A DNA stretch of 13,625 nucleotides from Perkinsus olseni (GCA_013115135.1 JABANP010000879.1:1-13625), one strand, 5' to 3'. Positions 1 through 7,120 are shown, numbered from the stretch's first letter. The notes: generated from the letters alone by a model not told the origin. Translations and numbers: made by a program.

Positions 1-96
1 CGTATTACGTATTGCTACCAAAACGCACGCGAGCAAAAAAATAAAAAAATATGAGGACAACTATGGAGCAGTCTCAATCTCTCACAACATCCTCGG

Positions 97-120
97 CTGA
101 GGCTCTCACTGAGGCTCTCA
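97..120 (+). repeat. tandem 12-mer, two copies
   Basis: The 12-mer ctgaggctctca occurs twice head to tail at the outer edge of the left inverted-repeat copy. A third partial copy (ctgagg) follows at 123-128. Confidence 0.8.
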
Positions 121-297
121 GGCTGAGGGACATCCCTGGAAGGGGGTCTCTCTTGTCGGGCGAACTTTGTCCCTCTGTCGTCTCTATGATAACCTGCGTC
201 GGGGGTGGTACGATGCCCCTGGTCTCTCGCATATCCCCTCATTTCAGCTAAATGGAAGTTGGGAACATCTAGGGAATGCCTGAACATCCCCTTGCAA
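103..297 (-). repeat. left copy of a ~200-bp inverted repeat
   Basis: The reverse complement of this stretch aligns along most of its length with 3507-3728. Shared blocks include the segments around 247-270 / 3536-3560 and 150-175 / 3640-3662. Both copies can be read as the peptide run VPNFHLAE..RGYAR.QGHRT, but I see no wider gene, so this is a repeat rather than a proven coding sequence. The copies point outward, so they could be the ends of one 3.6-kb element or two independent insertions. This copy lacks the extra hairpin and the 9-nt duplication found in the right copy. Confidence 0.85.
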
Positions 298-833
298 CAC
301 GCAAATTGCGGGTACGGGAAAGGTCAGGTCCAATTGCGCTTGGAGATGCGGCACAGTAGTCGACAAGGAGTAAGTCGCGCCCGACCGAGTGGAGGAGTCA
401 TCAGCCGACCAAAGAGGTTGGCCTACTTTGTAAGCTGTGGAGATACGGGCAGAGGTCTCCTTTACAACGAAACGGTGTCCCATTGGCGAGCGCTAGCGGC
501 GCCGCTCGGGGGACTCTGTTCGAGTCGAGAGTATCTTCGGCAACAAACGACGCTCTAGAGCGGCAGAAACCATACTTGTTTCGAAATCGTACTCGCTCTG
601 TGTTCACAGCTTCATGCTGTGTCCGTGAGAAACCGAAGCAACGAGCTCTCGACAATCTGCGAAGGTTCGTAGCACGCGTACATCCACGGGTTCCGTGCCG
701 CTCCCGGAGTCGATCGGTCAGCGCAGGCTGGCAGCGATTGTGATTTTGTTGACCAATCTGTCAATGTCTTGACCAGTGCATTGTAATACAGGGAACACAA
801 TACCCAGATATAGGTGAAGTGAATCTCAATCGA
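298..833. other. intergenic stretch, no gene recognised
   Basis: There are short open frames on both strands but none with recognisable motifs. Two even palindromes, at 495-506 and 551-562, are within chance expectation. No odd-centred unit occurs here. Confidence 0.5.
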
Positions 834-871
834 TCATCCATTGGATAATATCCAATCTCAATGAATCATCC
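821..871 (+). repeat. near-direct repeat around a footprint
   Basis: The string aatctcaatcgatcatcca at about 822-840 reappears nearly intact at 853-871. The footprint at 834-855 lies between and partly inside the two copies. Confidence 0.6.
834..855. repeat. 22-nt footprint, T = ttatccaa
   Basis: Follows T[1-7] + rc(T) + T[2-8] with one mismatch (c for t at 835, a transition). The right half is a perfect 8-1-8 palindrome at 840-856. Confidence 0.75.
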
Positions 872-1019
872 ACAGTTGTTGCTCCTGGTCGCTCTCATAG
901 TCAACCCAACACCTTGGTGATGTAGCTTGTGGTAGTGATAATGACAAAGGGATCAACAAAAGGTATTGCACCAATCTATCTTGTACTTGCGTGCTACAGC
1001 TAATGTGAAATGCAGAAGA

Positions 1020-1041
1020 ATCACAACTTGTGATTCACAAG
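1020..1041. repeat. 22-nt footprint, T = atcacaag (perfect)
   Basis: All 22 bases fit the rule. The two overlapping palindromes are 1018-1036 (9-1-9) and 1027-1041 (7-1-7). Confidence 0.9.
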
Positions 1042-1707
1042 GTAACAAGTTGGTACCATACTGAGTCCGCGTACAGCAACAAGTTGAATGATAGATGACT
1101 AAAGCCTAGCAGTAGACAATATCACAATACATTGCGTGGCGAGCGACAGCCGACACGATAACATGCATGGAAGGAAGCGATTGAATATTCCTTCCCACTT
1201 TCTGACAACACCGAAGACGGCCTCATAGATGAGCCGCGTCCCCCTCGTGTTGGGATGCGCATTTCTGTTGCTTCTCCGTTGTTGCTCATAGCCAATGCAA
1301 GGCGAGAAGGAGTATAAAGTCTTCTACTTTCCTAAGGTTAGTCTCTCGAGGGGCACAAGCTATACACGCATGCACAAGACGATCGGCGCATAATGAGTAG
1401 CAATCTGCGAGACAGCTGGTGTCTCAGCCGGCGTCCCAGCCTTCACTGGTCCTCAGATCGGGTCTGTGGCGTGCGCTGGTCTGGCGCCATGATCATCCTG
1501 CGGGCGTGGAGCCACTTCTGTACCAGCCCACTGGGTCACGGGCGGGACGGTTCCGAAACGACTGGCTGCGAAACCGTCTGAGTTGGTGAGACTGAACTCG
1601 AAGTGTTGCGATGAGTTGCATGCTAAGTATCATCCAGTATGCAGTGCGTAGCCATCTGCGCTCAAGACCTTAGCTCGGTTTTTGCGTTTCCCCATTCAGG
1701 ATCCAAT

Positions 1708-1737
1708 ATTTCAAGTTGGAATGTTGGAATTTCCAAC
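1708..1737. repeat. 30-nt footprint, R = attccaac
   Basis: R[1-7] is followed by two tandem copies of rc(R), gttggaat, at 1715-1722 and 1723-1730, and then by R[2-8]. There is one mismatch (1711, a transition). This is the double-insert form of the 22-nt rule. Confidence 0.8.
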
Positions 1738-1758
1738 CACCCCGGCCATTGGCCAGTG

Positions 1759-1788
1759 GTCATGAGCCTTGACGTCTTGACTCAAGAC
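1759..1788. repeat. 30-nt footprint, R = gtcaagac
   Basis: R[1-7] at 1759-1765 (mismatch at 1763), two tandem copies of gtcttgac at 1766-1781 (mismatch at 1767), then R[2-8] at 1782-1788. It lies about 20 nt after another unit of the same 30-nt form. Confidence 0.7.
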
Positions 1789-2007
1789 CCCCAAACCGGT
1801 GGACAGCATTGAAGTGAGGTAGTTCGAGGCACGCTCAGAGTGTCTCGCTGCTAAATGCATGCGATGGGAGAGCCGGGCCCGATCGCAGCTTCCCACCCAA
1901 AACATCGTCAACACCGCCTAAGCATTTCTTGGGTTGCTAATAATGAACACTAGTGAGAACTCGAGATGGATATTAACAATAATAGTACCAAGTCGGCAGT
2001 ACCAACA

Positions 2008-2029
2008 ACGACATGATATCGTCGATATC
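2008..2029. repeat. 22-nt footprint, T = acgatatc
   Basis: One transition mismatch at 2012. The right palindrome 2015-2029 is a perfect 7-1-7. Confidence 0.75.
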
Positions 2030-2340
2030 TTAGTGGAAGTAGATGCCAGAAGATCTTAGAGTTGGTGATTAGATTTTACGAATCCGTAGTAAGAACCAAG
2101 GTCCTCTAATGAACACAACCTATGCGTATTGCCTCGGGTCCCAAGACTCGGGGTAACCTAGTTTGAAGCGGGGCACCTGTGAGCAAACGAGATGTAGCAC
2201 TCGTATTCTCCTGCGTCAACTGTTTCGCGATATTCATCCATGCGGTTCGTGGAGGCCCTCATCCGAGAGCTCTATGCGCTCAGCTCCTTATGCCGTCCCG
2301 AGTCCCACATTATAATGTTTCGCCCCACTGCGGAATCATC

Positions 2341-2362
2341 AAGATGCAGCATCTTAGATGCT
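2341..2362. repeat. 22-nt footprint, T = aagatgct (perfect)
   Basis: Overlapping 7-1-7 palindromes at 2341-2355 and 2348-2362 share eight bases, as the rule demands. Confidence 0.9.
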
Positions 2363-2659
2363 CCCCGTGATGAACGACGCTGCGCACGTTCGTAGGAATA
2401 GGGAGTACTCACGTTAACTCAACAGATCACCCCGGTAATATGTTTTCGAAGGCGATACTTCGACAGAGAAAACCAATAGACTTTACGTCACTACTTCAAA
2501 ACATTTAAACCCAAAATAAAGAAGAGTACGATGAGGCGAGTGATACCTGCGTTTTAGCGTTTGTCACTTCTTTTCGAAAAGATCCAGCTCGACTGTCTAA
2601 CAGCCGGCCGAATTATATTGGGAAATTTCCAAGTCCACTTTCCTCCTGTAGACCAGAGA

Positions 2660-2681
2660 GGTTCAGACTGAACAGTTCAGT
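2660..2681. repeat. 22-nt footprint, T = tgttcagt
   Basis: Only the first base (2660) departs from the rule. Lies about 40 nt beyond the stop codon of the secreted-protein gene. Confidence 0.75.
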
Positions 2682-2718
2682 GAGCGTACCAGGTCTGCAG
2701 CACGTGACACCGGGACCA

Positions 2719-3099
2719 CTACTGACCTGAGAGCTTCACGACTACGTCGGTTGCGTCATCAAGGTTGGTAACCATGAAGTCATTGAAGAAAAACATATCA
2801 TGAAAAGCACTCTCGTGCAGAATCAGACCGCAGTGCTTCTCCAATTCCTCCCTAGCCAAGGCCATTTCTTTTGCGCCGTTGGTCACGAAGTAATAGTGGA
2901 ACGATTCGTTCTGGATAGCAAGAATGGCCTGGAATGTATAGTCGGGCGTGTCACATCTTATTCTGGTCGTCACGATGTCACGAAGCACATCGCGATCGAA
3001 AGTCACACTGTAACCATCGAAATGGCCTTCATACTTGACGCCCAGAGCGCCCAGAGTAGCCAATAGAACCGGAAGCAGCAACTTCAGAGTGGTAGCCAT
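2719..3099 (-). CDS. predicted small secreted protein, family unknown
   Basis: The frame runs from an ATG at 3097-3099 to a TAG at 2719-2721 and gives 126 residues. The frame stays open upstream to an ATG at 3163-3165, but I chose the inner start. It opens directly on a signal-peptide-like segment (MATTLKLLLPVLLATLGALG, residues 1-20), whereas the 22 extra residues are polar and are encoded across the footprint at 3139-3160. The mature part has two cysteines (about residues 49 and 90) that could pair, one N-glycosylation motif (NES, about residue 64) and no transmembrane segment. I recognise no catalytic motif or family. It probably enters the secretory pathway and may be exported; that is inferred from the leader alone. 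No neighbouring gene suggests a role, and a spliced 3' exon cannot be excluded. Confidence 0.6.
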   Translation of the reverse strand: MATTLKLLLPVLLATLGALGVKYEGHFDGYSVTFDRDVLRDIVTTRIRCDTPDYTFQAILAIQNESFHYYFVTNGAKEMALAREELEKHCGLILHESAFHDMFFFNDFMVTNLDDATDVVVKLSGQ

Positions 3100-3138
3100 T
3101 TCGTTAAAAAAAGCTGACTCCCGAAGGCTTGATGAATG

Positions 3139-3160
3139 GCGATGGGCCATCGTCGATGGC
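3139..3160. repeat. 22-nt footprint, T = acgatggc, upstream of secreted-protein start
   Basis: One transition mismatch at the first base (3139). The right half extends to a perfect 8-1-8 at 3145-3161. It lies 40 nt upstream of the preferred start codon, so it probably sits in the 5' leader or promoter. Confidence 0.75.
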
Positions 3161-3207
3161 CGCAACTGATGGTGACGAGTACAGTCACTCGTGAAGCCTA
3201 TAGACTT

Positions 3208-3240
3208 TATGAATTCCAGTTGCTGTGACTGGAATTCATA
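3208..3240. repeat. 13-bp inverted repeat with 7-nt loop
   Basis: Perfect 13-nt arms (3208-3220 and 3228-3240) separated by tgctgtg. It does not follow the one-base-centre rule. It lies about 110 nt upstream of the secreted-protein start on that gene's strand. Confidence 0.85.
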
Positions 3241-3295
3241 CTCATCACCTTGCGACCACAGCGGCCTCGCCTACATAGACGTGACACCGAATGTG

Positions 3296-3317
3296 GGCTG
3301 CCAGGTAGCCGCTACCC
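3296..3317. repeat. 22-nt footprint, T = ggctaccc
   Basis: Two transition mismatches (3300, 3303); the remaining 20 positions fit. Confidence 0.6.
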
Positions 3318-3324
3318 AAGACTC

Positions 3325-3346
3325 AATGAGAATCTCATTATGAGTT
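3325..3346. repeat. 22-nt footprint, T = aatgagat
   Basis: One mismatch at 3345. The left palindrome 3325-3339 is a perfect 7-1-7. Confidence 0.75.
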
Positions 3347-3506
3347 GAGTTTGCTTCTACAGTCTCAGAAAGTGCGTGACGCAGATGAATGTATTCGAGA
3401 CGTGTCACGTCACCCTTGAGTCACGTGACGCGCCGGGTGCGGGCAGCGCCGCGACACAACGTAGGTAAAGCTTCGACAAGCTAAGTTATCATGATGACAG
3501 GCCAGA

Positions 3507-3728
3507 GGCAAGAGGATGTTGGGGCATTCCATGAATGTTCCCAACTTCCATTTAGCTGAAATTAGGGGTTATGCGAGAAACCAGGGGCATCGTACCGCTC
3601 CCGACCCAGGTTATCATGGTTATCATAGAGACGACAGAGGGACAAAGTTCGCCCGACAAGAGACTCTCGTGTCTCTCTTGAAGAGAGACACGCTCCCAGG
3701 GATGTCCCTCAGTTTGTGAGCCTCAGTT
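3507..3728 (+). repeat. right copy of the inverted repeat, with extra insertions
   Basis: Matches 103-297 in reverse complement. Relative to that copy it carries a 9-nt tandem duplication (ttatcatgg, around 3611-3628) and an extra block of about 23 nt around 3658-3680. The extra block creates a 25-nt palindrome. Confidence 0.85.
3668..3692. repeat. 12-1-12 palindrome inside right repeat copy
   Basis: Perfect 12-nt arms around g3680. The bases from 3681 onward align with the left copy (aagagagac), while the preceding ~23 nt, which hold most of the other arm, have no counterpart there. The palindrome therefore arose by gain next to an existing arm, or was lost from the left copy. Confidence 0.85.
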
Positions 3729-3961
3729 ATCCCTGCATACCCGTCCCTCATTCTGTAAAACTTCTAGCCCGGACAGATCGACTGATTCTGAAGCTGGTTC
3801 CGAACAATCAAGTTGGTGGACGATTCGACTGGATGATTTGAGCAGGAGCGGCTAGCCTGCTAGCGTGGGTGACAGCGTGACCGTGTACGGATGTGCTAGA
3901 TTCCATTGCATACTATAGCATAGTTGATATAACAAGTATAACTCATCCCTCAAGGTGAGTG

Positions 3962-3983
3962 GATTGCAATGCAATTATTGCAT
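3962..3983. repeat. 22-nt footprint, T = aattgcat
   Basis: One transition mismatch at 3962. The right half extends to a perfect 8-1-8 at 3968-3984. Confidence 0.75.
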
Positions 3984-4005
3984 TAACGAGTTACAACCAA
4001 CACAC

Positions 4006-4027
4006 ACTCAAAGTTTGAGTCTCAAAC
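4006..4027. repeat. 22-nt footprint, T = actcaaac (perfect)
   Basis: Two perfect 7-1-7 palindromes, 4006-4020 and 4013-4027. Confidence 0.9.
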
Positions 4028-4059
4028 ACGATATGTCTATCGAGGGTAGACCATAGGAT

Positions 4060-4081
4060 TGTATTTGAAATACAGTAGTTC
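4060..4081. repeat. 22-nt footprint, T = tgtatttc
   Basis: One mismatch at 4078. The left palindrome 4060-4074 is perfect. Confidence 0.7.
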
Positions 4082-4193
4082 CTGAAGATTCTCCTCGCGC
4101 CAGTTCAAAACTTGATCGACCACAGGTTTGCTGCTTGTCTTCCACATGACACGACTATGACTGCTTTTGACTACCCGAAAGAGGAGAGCTCCC

Positions 4194-4275
4194 TGCATAC
4201 CCCCCTTCTATTTTGTCATGAATGATATACACATCATTCAGAATGATGTGTATATCATTCATGAAAAAGTATGCA
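4194..4275. repeat. 49-nt palindrome within a larger hairpin
   Basis: Core 4216-4264 has perfect 24-nt arms around a4240. After one mismatched pair, a short T/A run pairs (4212-4214 with 4266-4268), and an outer tgcatac/gtatgca pair (4194-4200 and 4269-4275) brackets it with unequal spacing. The lead-in tccctgcataccc also occurs at 3729-3741, just outside the right inverted-repeat copy, so this may be part of a dispersed hairpin element. Confidence 0.85.
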
Positions 4276-4339
4276 AAAATTATTCATTCTGTCGCATATG
4301 TTGGAACTAGGTCCCGTAACATAGTCACTAAGATTTTGT

Positions 4340-4362
4340 CATAGTATGATTATCGTACTATG
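4340..4362. repeat. imperfect 11-1-11 palindrome
   Basis: Arms differ at one pair (T-G). A fit to the 22-nt rule at 4337-4358 needs three mismatches, so that assignment is weak. Confidence 0.5.
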
Positions 4363-4385
4363 GTACCGCGGACCGATCTCTCTTC

Positions 4386-4407
4386 GCCTGGACTCCAGGT
4401 TCTGGAG
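4386..4407. repeat. 22-nt footprint, T = gcctggag
   Basis: Two mismatches, both t where c is expected (4400, 4401). Confidence 0.6.
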
Positions 4408-4486
4408 CCGTGCAAAGTACGCTAGGAACAGCATGTAAGGTTCAAAGAAGGGGTCTTGGTGATCAAGACTTGGTCAAATATTTTTC

Positions 4487-4539
4487 GATAGTATCCAGAA
4501 AAGTCTACTACTAAACTTTTCTACGAAAAGTGTACTATC
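4487..4539. repeat. nested inverted repeats
   Basis: Outer 7-nt arms at 4487-4493 and 4533-4539 enclose agaaaagt ... acttttct (8-10-8) followed by gaaaagt. A direct-inverted-direct layout like the footprints, but with different spacing. Confidence 0.6.
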
Positions 4540-4544
4540 CTCGC

Positions 4545-4566
4545 ATCGGCAGTGCCGATTCGGCAC
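4545..4566. repeat. 22-nt footprint, T = atcggcac (perfect)
   Basis: Palindromes 4545-4559 and 4552-4566 are both perfect 7-1-7. Confidence 0.9.
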
Positions 4567-4660
4567 CTTACAGCGTCGGCATGACCTCTGTGATTATGCC
4601 ATCGGATTTTCGCGATTTTTGGCGGTGTTTGTTATGGGATGGGCGTGGATGGGCGGGCCG

Positions 4661-4726
4661 GTGTGCCAGCCGGTAGCACAAAGTGGGCCAGCCGGTAGCA
4701 GCAAGTGGGCCAGACGGTGGCAATCT
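4661..4726 (+). repeat. 22-bp tandem repeat, three copies
   Basis: Units start at 4661, 4683 and 4705 and share the core gccagccggtagca; the third copy is more diverged. An open frame of about 120 codons crosses the repeat (4619-4981), but it runs into two footprints and shows no motif, so I do not call a gene. Confidence 0.8.
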
Positions 4727-4878
4727 ATAGAAAGTCTCCAATTAAATATGACATCTTTTGTGAAAGCGCGGGCCTACGTCCCGCTTCACTACAACTTTGT
4801 TCACCTTCAAACCGTGTTCTTCTGGAACCCAATGGCTTCTCCTCTCGCCCCTAGAATTCTCCTCCCGCTCTTTCTCTC
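4727..4878. other. pyrimidine-rich stretch, no gene recognised
   Basis: Top-strand C+T-rich sequence between the tandem repeat and the next footprints, with one 5-bp hairpin (gcggg/cccgc). Nothing further is supported. Confidence 0.4.
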
Positions 4879-4900
4879 GTCAGGGGCCCTGACTCAGGGC
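4879..4900. repeat. 22-nt footprint, T = gtcagggc (perfect)
   Basis: Palindromes 4879-4893 (7-1-7) and 4885-4901 (8-1-8). First of three perfect units within 86 bp. Confidence 0.9.
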
Positions 4901-4917
4901 CGTTTCCTATGCCTTTC

Positions 4918-4939
4918 TTTCCTCGGAGGAAATTCCTCC
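4918..4939. repeat. 22-nt footprint, T = tttcctcc (perfect)
   Basis: Palindromes 4918-4932 and 4925-4939, both 7-1-7. Confidence 0.9.
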
Positions 4940-4942
4940 TCA

Positions 4943-4964
4943 TATGCAAATTGCATAATGCAAT
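4943..4964. repeat. 22-nt footprint, T = tatgcaat (perfect)
   Basis: Palindromes 4943-4957 (7-1-7) and 4949-4965 (8-1-8). Begins three bases after the previous unit ends. Confidence 0.9.
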
Positions 4965-5184
4965 TGGGTCACCGAATTTGATCTATCGACCGATTTGATT
5001 ACCGGATTTCACGGCGATGCACCGTGATGAGACGAAGCACGAAAATGATCCGACTCACGCCAACTGCCTCCCCCCGGGGGTCTCGGCACCGTAACATCAC
5101 AATCTCTGAGGGAGCAATCGAGATGACCACGAAGTTATCCCAGTAAGCTATAGAAGTCTTGAGCGTCGACATAGTTCGCAGTTA

Positions 5185-5206
5185 GCTCAGAATCTGACCC
5201 TCAGAT
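5185..5206. repeat. 22-nt footprint, T = gctcagat
   Basis: One mismatch (c for g at 5198). Confidence 0.7.
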
Positions 5207-5274
5207 GTCAATTGACGGAACGCAATCGGTCGATGAACTGTTGACTCGTTGGGCGGTAGGAAGCTGCCGCTTGC

Positions 5275-5303
5275 CTCATATGATATGGATATGAGTCATA
5301 TCC
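5275..5303. repeat. direct-inverted-direct hairpin, variant spacing
   Basis: ctcatat and atatgag pair across a 7-nt loop (5275-5295). The second arm also pairs with a third copy across a single base (8-1-8, 5287-5303). It resembles the footprints but the left spacing is 7, not 1. Confidence 0.7.
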
Positions 5304-5556
5304 TTGGAGGTCATGAATAAAGGCGTACACCTGACAGTCCCTATACGAGGCAACCTAGAGACCGACTCAGAATTACCTATAACACTTATGCCAATTCCTT
5401 AGGCCGCTTCTCTCCTCAGCGAGGCTGCTGAACAACTCGATGTAGCGTTGTTATATATATTTTGCCCACCTTGTTCGCATGCTCTGGGATGTGTGCGGAG
5501 TCGCAATGTCGGTCAAGGTATGTCTGTGACAGTATGAGCAAGTCAACGAAGTTTCG

Positions 5557-5589
5557 GACTTGGCAATCATGGTCCATGATTGCCAAGTC
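5557..5589. repeat. 16-1-16 perfect palindrome
   Basis: Perfect 16-nt arms around t5573, extended by wobble and Watson-Crick pairs on each side (5555-5556 with 5590-5591). Too long to come from an 8-base word alone. It sits beyond the 3' end of the helicase remnant. Confidence 0.9.
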
Positions 5590-5601
5590 TGGAAAAATCT
5601 G

Positions 5602-5682
5602 GAGCGTGAGACACCATGTCGGAATGGCAATTGTCATGGACACCATTGTCCATGAATCATGGACCTCGGTTGCCTCACGCTC
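5602..5682. repeat. long-stem hairpin enclosing further palindromes
   Basis: gagcgtgag (5602-5610) pairs with ctcacgctc (5674-5682). Inside lie a 9-4-9 inverted repeat (5634-5655) and an 8-1-8 palindrome (5648-5664) sharing an arm, so tcatgg recurs 23 nt apart with its complement between. Confidence 0.8.
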
Positions 5683-5867
5683 TTTCTCCATATCTTATAC
5701 CCTCTGATTCGAACCTGCTTTCCGCAGCGTGTTGCATCGCCAACCACGATAAGTCGGGAAGTCCCAAGGAAATACCCGCCGGTTCGGATGAAATTGAGCG
5801 CTTGTAACATGCTTGCAAGAAGGGTATCGTGCAAGGATCCAATTTCGTCAATTATGAGAAACACTCT

Positions 5868-5889
5868 CTCTCGATTCGAGAGTCTCGAA
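5868..5889. repeat. 22-nt footprint, T = ctctcgaa (perfect), inside helicase remnant
   Basis: Palindromes 5868-5882 and 5875-5889, both 7-1-7. Located just before the Walker B-like motif, where the reading frame of the helicase remnant changes. Confidence 0.9.
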
Positions 5890-6050
5890 ATATTCTGCGC
5901 CTCCTTTCACTAGGGTCATCCTTCGTGTTGGGTTATCGACACTCCGCATGTATGCATTATCAATATCGTTCCAGTGCCTAGTAAGAGCTGCCCTCGAGGT
6001 TGCGGCCATACGTGCAATAAGAATCTTCTTCCTGGTGGGAGCTTCGTTCG

Positions 6051-6072
6051 CGGTGGTCACCACCGCGTGGTG
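6051..6072. repeat. 22-nt footprint, T = cggtggtg
   Basis: One mismatch at 6066. The left half extends to a perfect 9-1-9 at 6049-6067. Confidence 0.75.
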
Positions 6073-6096
6073 GCCTCTCACCAAAATGTAAGATAA

Positions 6097-6300
6097 CTAA
6101 TAACACTACAACCAGTTGATAGCAAACACTTCGTAACGAGGGGTTGCAGAAGTATATGTAGTATGAGTATTAACAACTATGAATGGTGCTATAGCTGAGC
6201 ATAGGCCGGAGCTAGGATATGGGACTGATGCAATACACGCCACAGCGCACATCCTTTTTCACGTGGTTTCAACAAGGTAAAACTGTAACAGAAACGCACA
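6097..6300. other. intergenic stretch upstream of helicase remnant, no gene recognised
   Basis: I looked here for a Walker A motif continuing the helicase remnant and found none. No footprint and no notable repeat. Confidence 0.4.
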
Positions 6301-6321
6301 TTGAGATGAGGAGAATCTCAA
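6301..6321. repeat. 7-bp inverted repeat with 7-nt loop
   Basis: ttgagat and atctcaa flank gaggaga. Confidence 0.7.
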
Positions 6322-6335
6322 GGAACTGAGTAATA

Positions 6336-6357
6336 GAAGAAGACTTCTCCGAGAAGT
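6336..6357. repeat. 22-nt footprint, T = ggagaagt
   Basis: One transition mismatch at 6337. The right palindrome 6343-6357 is a perfect 7-1-7. Confidence 0.75.
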
Positions 6358-6675
6358 TGCTGGACAGACGGGACGCGTCACATACAGTACCAGGCAATCA
6401 TCCGGGCCTGACCCAACGTCACAGTATGACGAGTTCGAAGAACAGCAATGAGCTTAAGAACGATCCGCAATTAAAATAAGCACCCGACACATTCCACCTT
6501 CTCGACTAAAACCCTTAGCTGGTACAGAGACACCGACGACACAAAGCCTGCTAACGAGACACCGGAACAGCCAAAGATACGCAGCGACAGATACTAGCGG
6601 AAGAACAATGAAACAAGAAACCAGCACGCTGCGCCTTGCGTGGAACACACTGACGGAACTACGTGCCGGTTCTGC
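6358..6675. other. stretch without gene or footprint
   Basis: Short open frames occur on both strands, none with a recognisable motif. Confidence 0.4.
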
Positions 6676-6697
6676 GCAGCGTCACGCTGTCAGCGTG
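6676..6697. repeat. 22-nt footprint, T = acagcgtg
   Basis: One transition mismatch at the first base (6676). Confidence 0.75.
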
Positions 6698-6724
6698 TAT
6701 CAAAGAGACGCGCTCCTTCTCAAC

Positions 6725-6746
6725 CATGAACGGTTCATGATGAACC
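6725..6746. repeat. 22-nt footprint, T = catgaacc (perfect)
   Basis: Palindromes 6725-6739 and 6732-6746. Confidence 0.9.
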
Positions 6747-6751
6747 AGAGA

Positions 6752-6773
6752 GCAACGCGGCGTTGCCAACGCC
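6752..6773. repeat. 22-nt footprint, T = gcaacgcc (perfect)
   Basis: Palindromes 6752-6766 and 6759-6773. It starts five bases after the previous perfect unit ends. Confidence 0.9.
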
Positions 6774-6937
6774 CTCTCGTGGAAGTTGAATCCCGTCACT
6801 CCCCTACCACCTAAGCCACGCACCACCTGCACGACTAGTCATGACGAAAACTGCGAAGTCCCGCAGCTCTAGTACCAGCGTCCTCACCAGTACGCATATG
6901 AATCAAAAGGTAACCACGCACCGAGATAGTCGTAGTA

Positions 6938-6959
6938 GAGTACTTAGTACACGGTACTA
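6938..6959. repeat. 22-nt footprint, T = gagtacta (decayed)
   Basis: Two mismatches (6951, 6953). Confidence 0.55.
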
Positions 6960-7030
6960 GCAGTAGGCCGCCAAAACCGGCCCGGCTTAGACGGGAAGGA
7001 GGGAGTCATGATGCAAGGAAAGAGTGAGCG

Positions 7031-7052
7031 GGGGGGACTCCCCCCGGGGGAG
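7031..7052. repeat. 22-nt footprint, T = ggggggag (perfect)
   Basis: Fits even with a near-homopolymer word: palindromes centred on c7038 and c7045. Confidence 0.8.
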
Positions 7053-7057
7053 AGGGG

Positions 7058-7079
7058 GACTGAGGCTCGGTTACCGAGG
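7058..7079. repeat. possible decayed footprint
   Basis: A 6-1-6 palindrome (7066-7078) fits as the right half of a unit with T near aaccgagg, with three mismatches on the left. Confidence 0.35.
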
Positions 7080-7097
7080 GAACACAAACTTTGTCAA

Positions 7098-7120
7098 ACT
7101 TCGAGCTTTAAGCTCGAAGT
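7098..7120. repeat. 11-1-11 perfect palindrome
   Basis: Perfect arms around t7109. There is no third copy of the arm, so the 22-nt rule is not met. Confidence 0.85.

Larger units (their letters stand above)
5634..6096 (-). pseudogene. broken PIF1-like (SF1) DNA helicase fragment
   Basis: Two minus-strand frames together resemble the middle of a PIF1/SF1 helicase. The downstream frame (about 5864 to 5634) carries a Walker B-like VFLIIDEIGSL and, about 35 residues later, GGYFLGTSRLIVVGDATRCGK. The latter matches the spacing of the family's FGG..li..GD..Q motif, although the usual Q-L-P-P is not intact. The upstream frame (about 6096 to 5868) carries KKILIARMAATSRAAL, compatible with motif Ia. 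No Walker A lysine loop is seen. The frames meet exactly at the perfect footprint 5868-5889, and another footprint (6051-6072) lies near the 5' end of the remnant. The frame breaks, the missing motif I and the missing C-terminal half mark a pseudogene, perhaps from a Helitron or a host PIF1 copy. The family call rests on motifs only. Confidence 0.45.

Noticed and set aside
15..287. Minus-strand open frame sharing a peptide run with 3516-3719
   Set aside because: The similarity is explained by the inverted repeat; the frames end differently and no protein family is recognisable.
522..545. GTTCGAGTC string resembling a tRNA T-loop
   Set aside because: No acceptor, D or anticodon stems can be built around it.
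495..2582. Even palindromes at 495-506, 551-562, 2307-2318 and 2569-2582
   Set aside because: Four with arms of 6 or more is about what chance gives in 13.6 kb.
3399..3411. 6-1-6 palindrome at 3399-3411, and similar ones at 12787-12799 and 13340-13352
   Set aside because: They have no third arm in either direction, and a few 6-1-6 palindromes are expected by chance.
4619..4981. Plus-strand frame of about 120 codons
   Set aside because: It is made largely of a 22-bp tandem repeat, pyrimidine-rich sequence and two perfect footprints, which would not code for a conserved protein.
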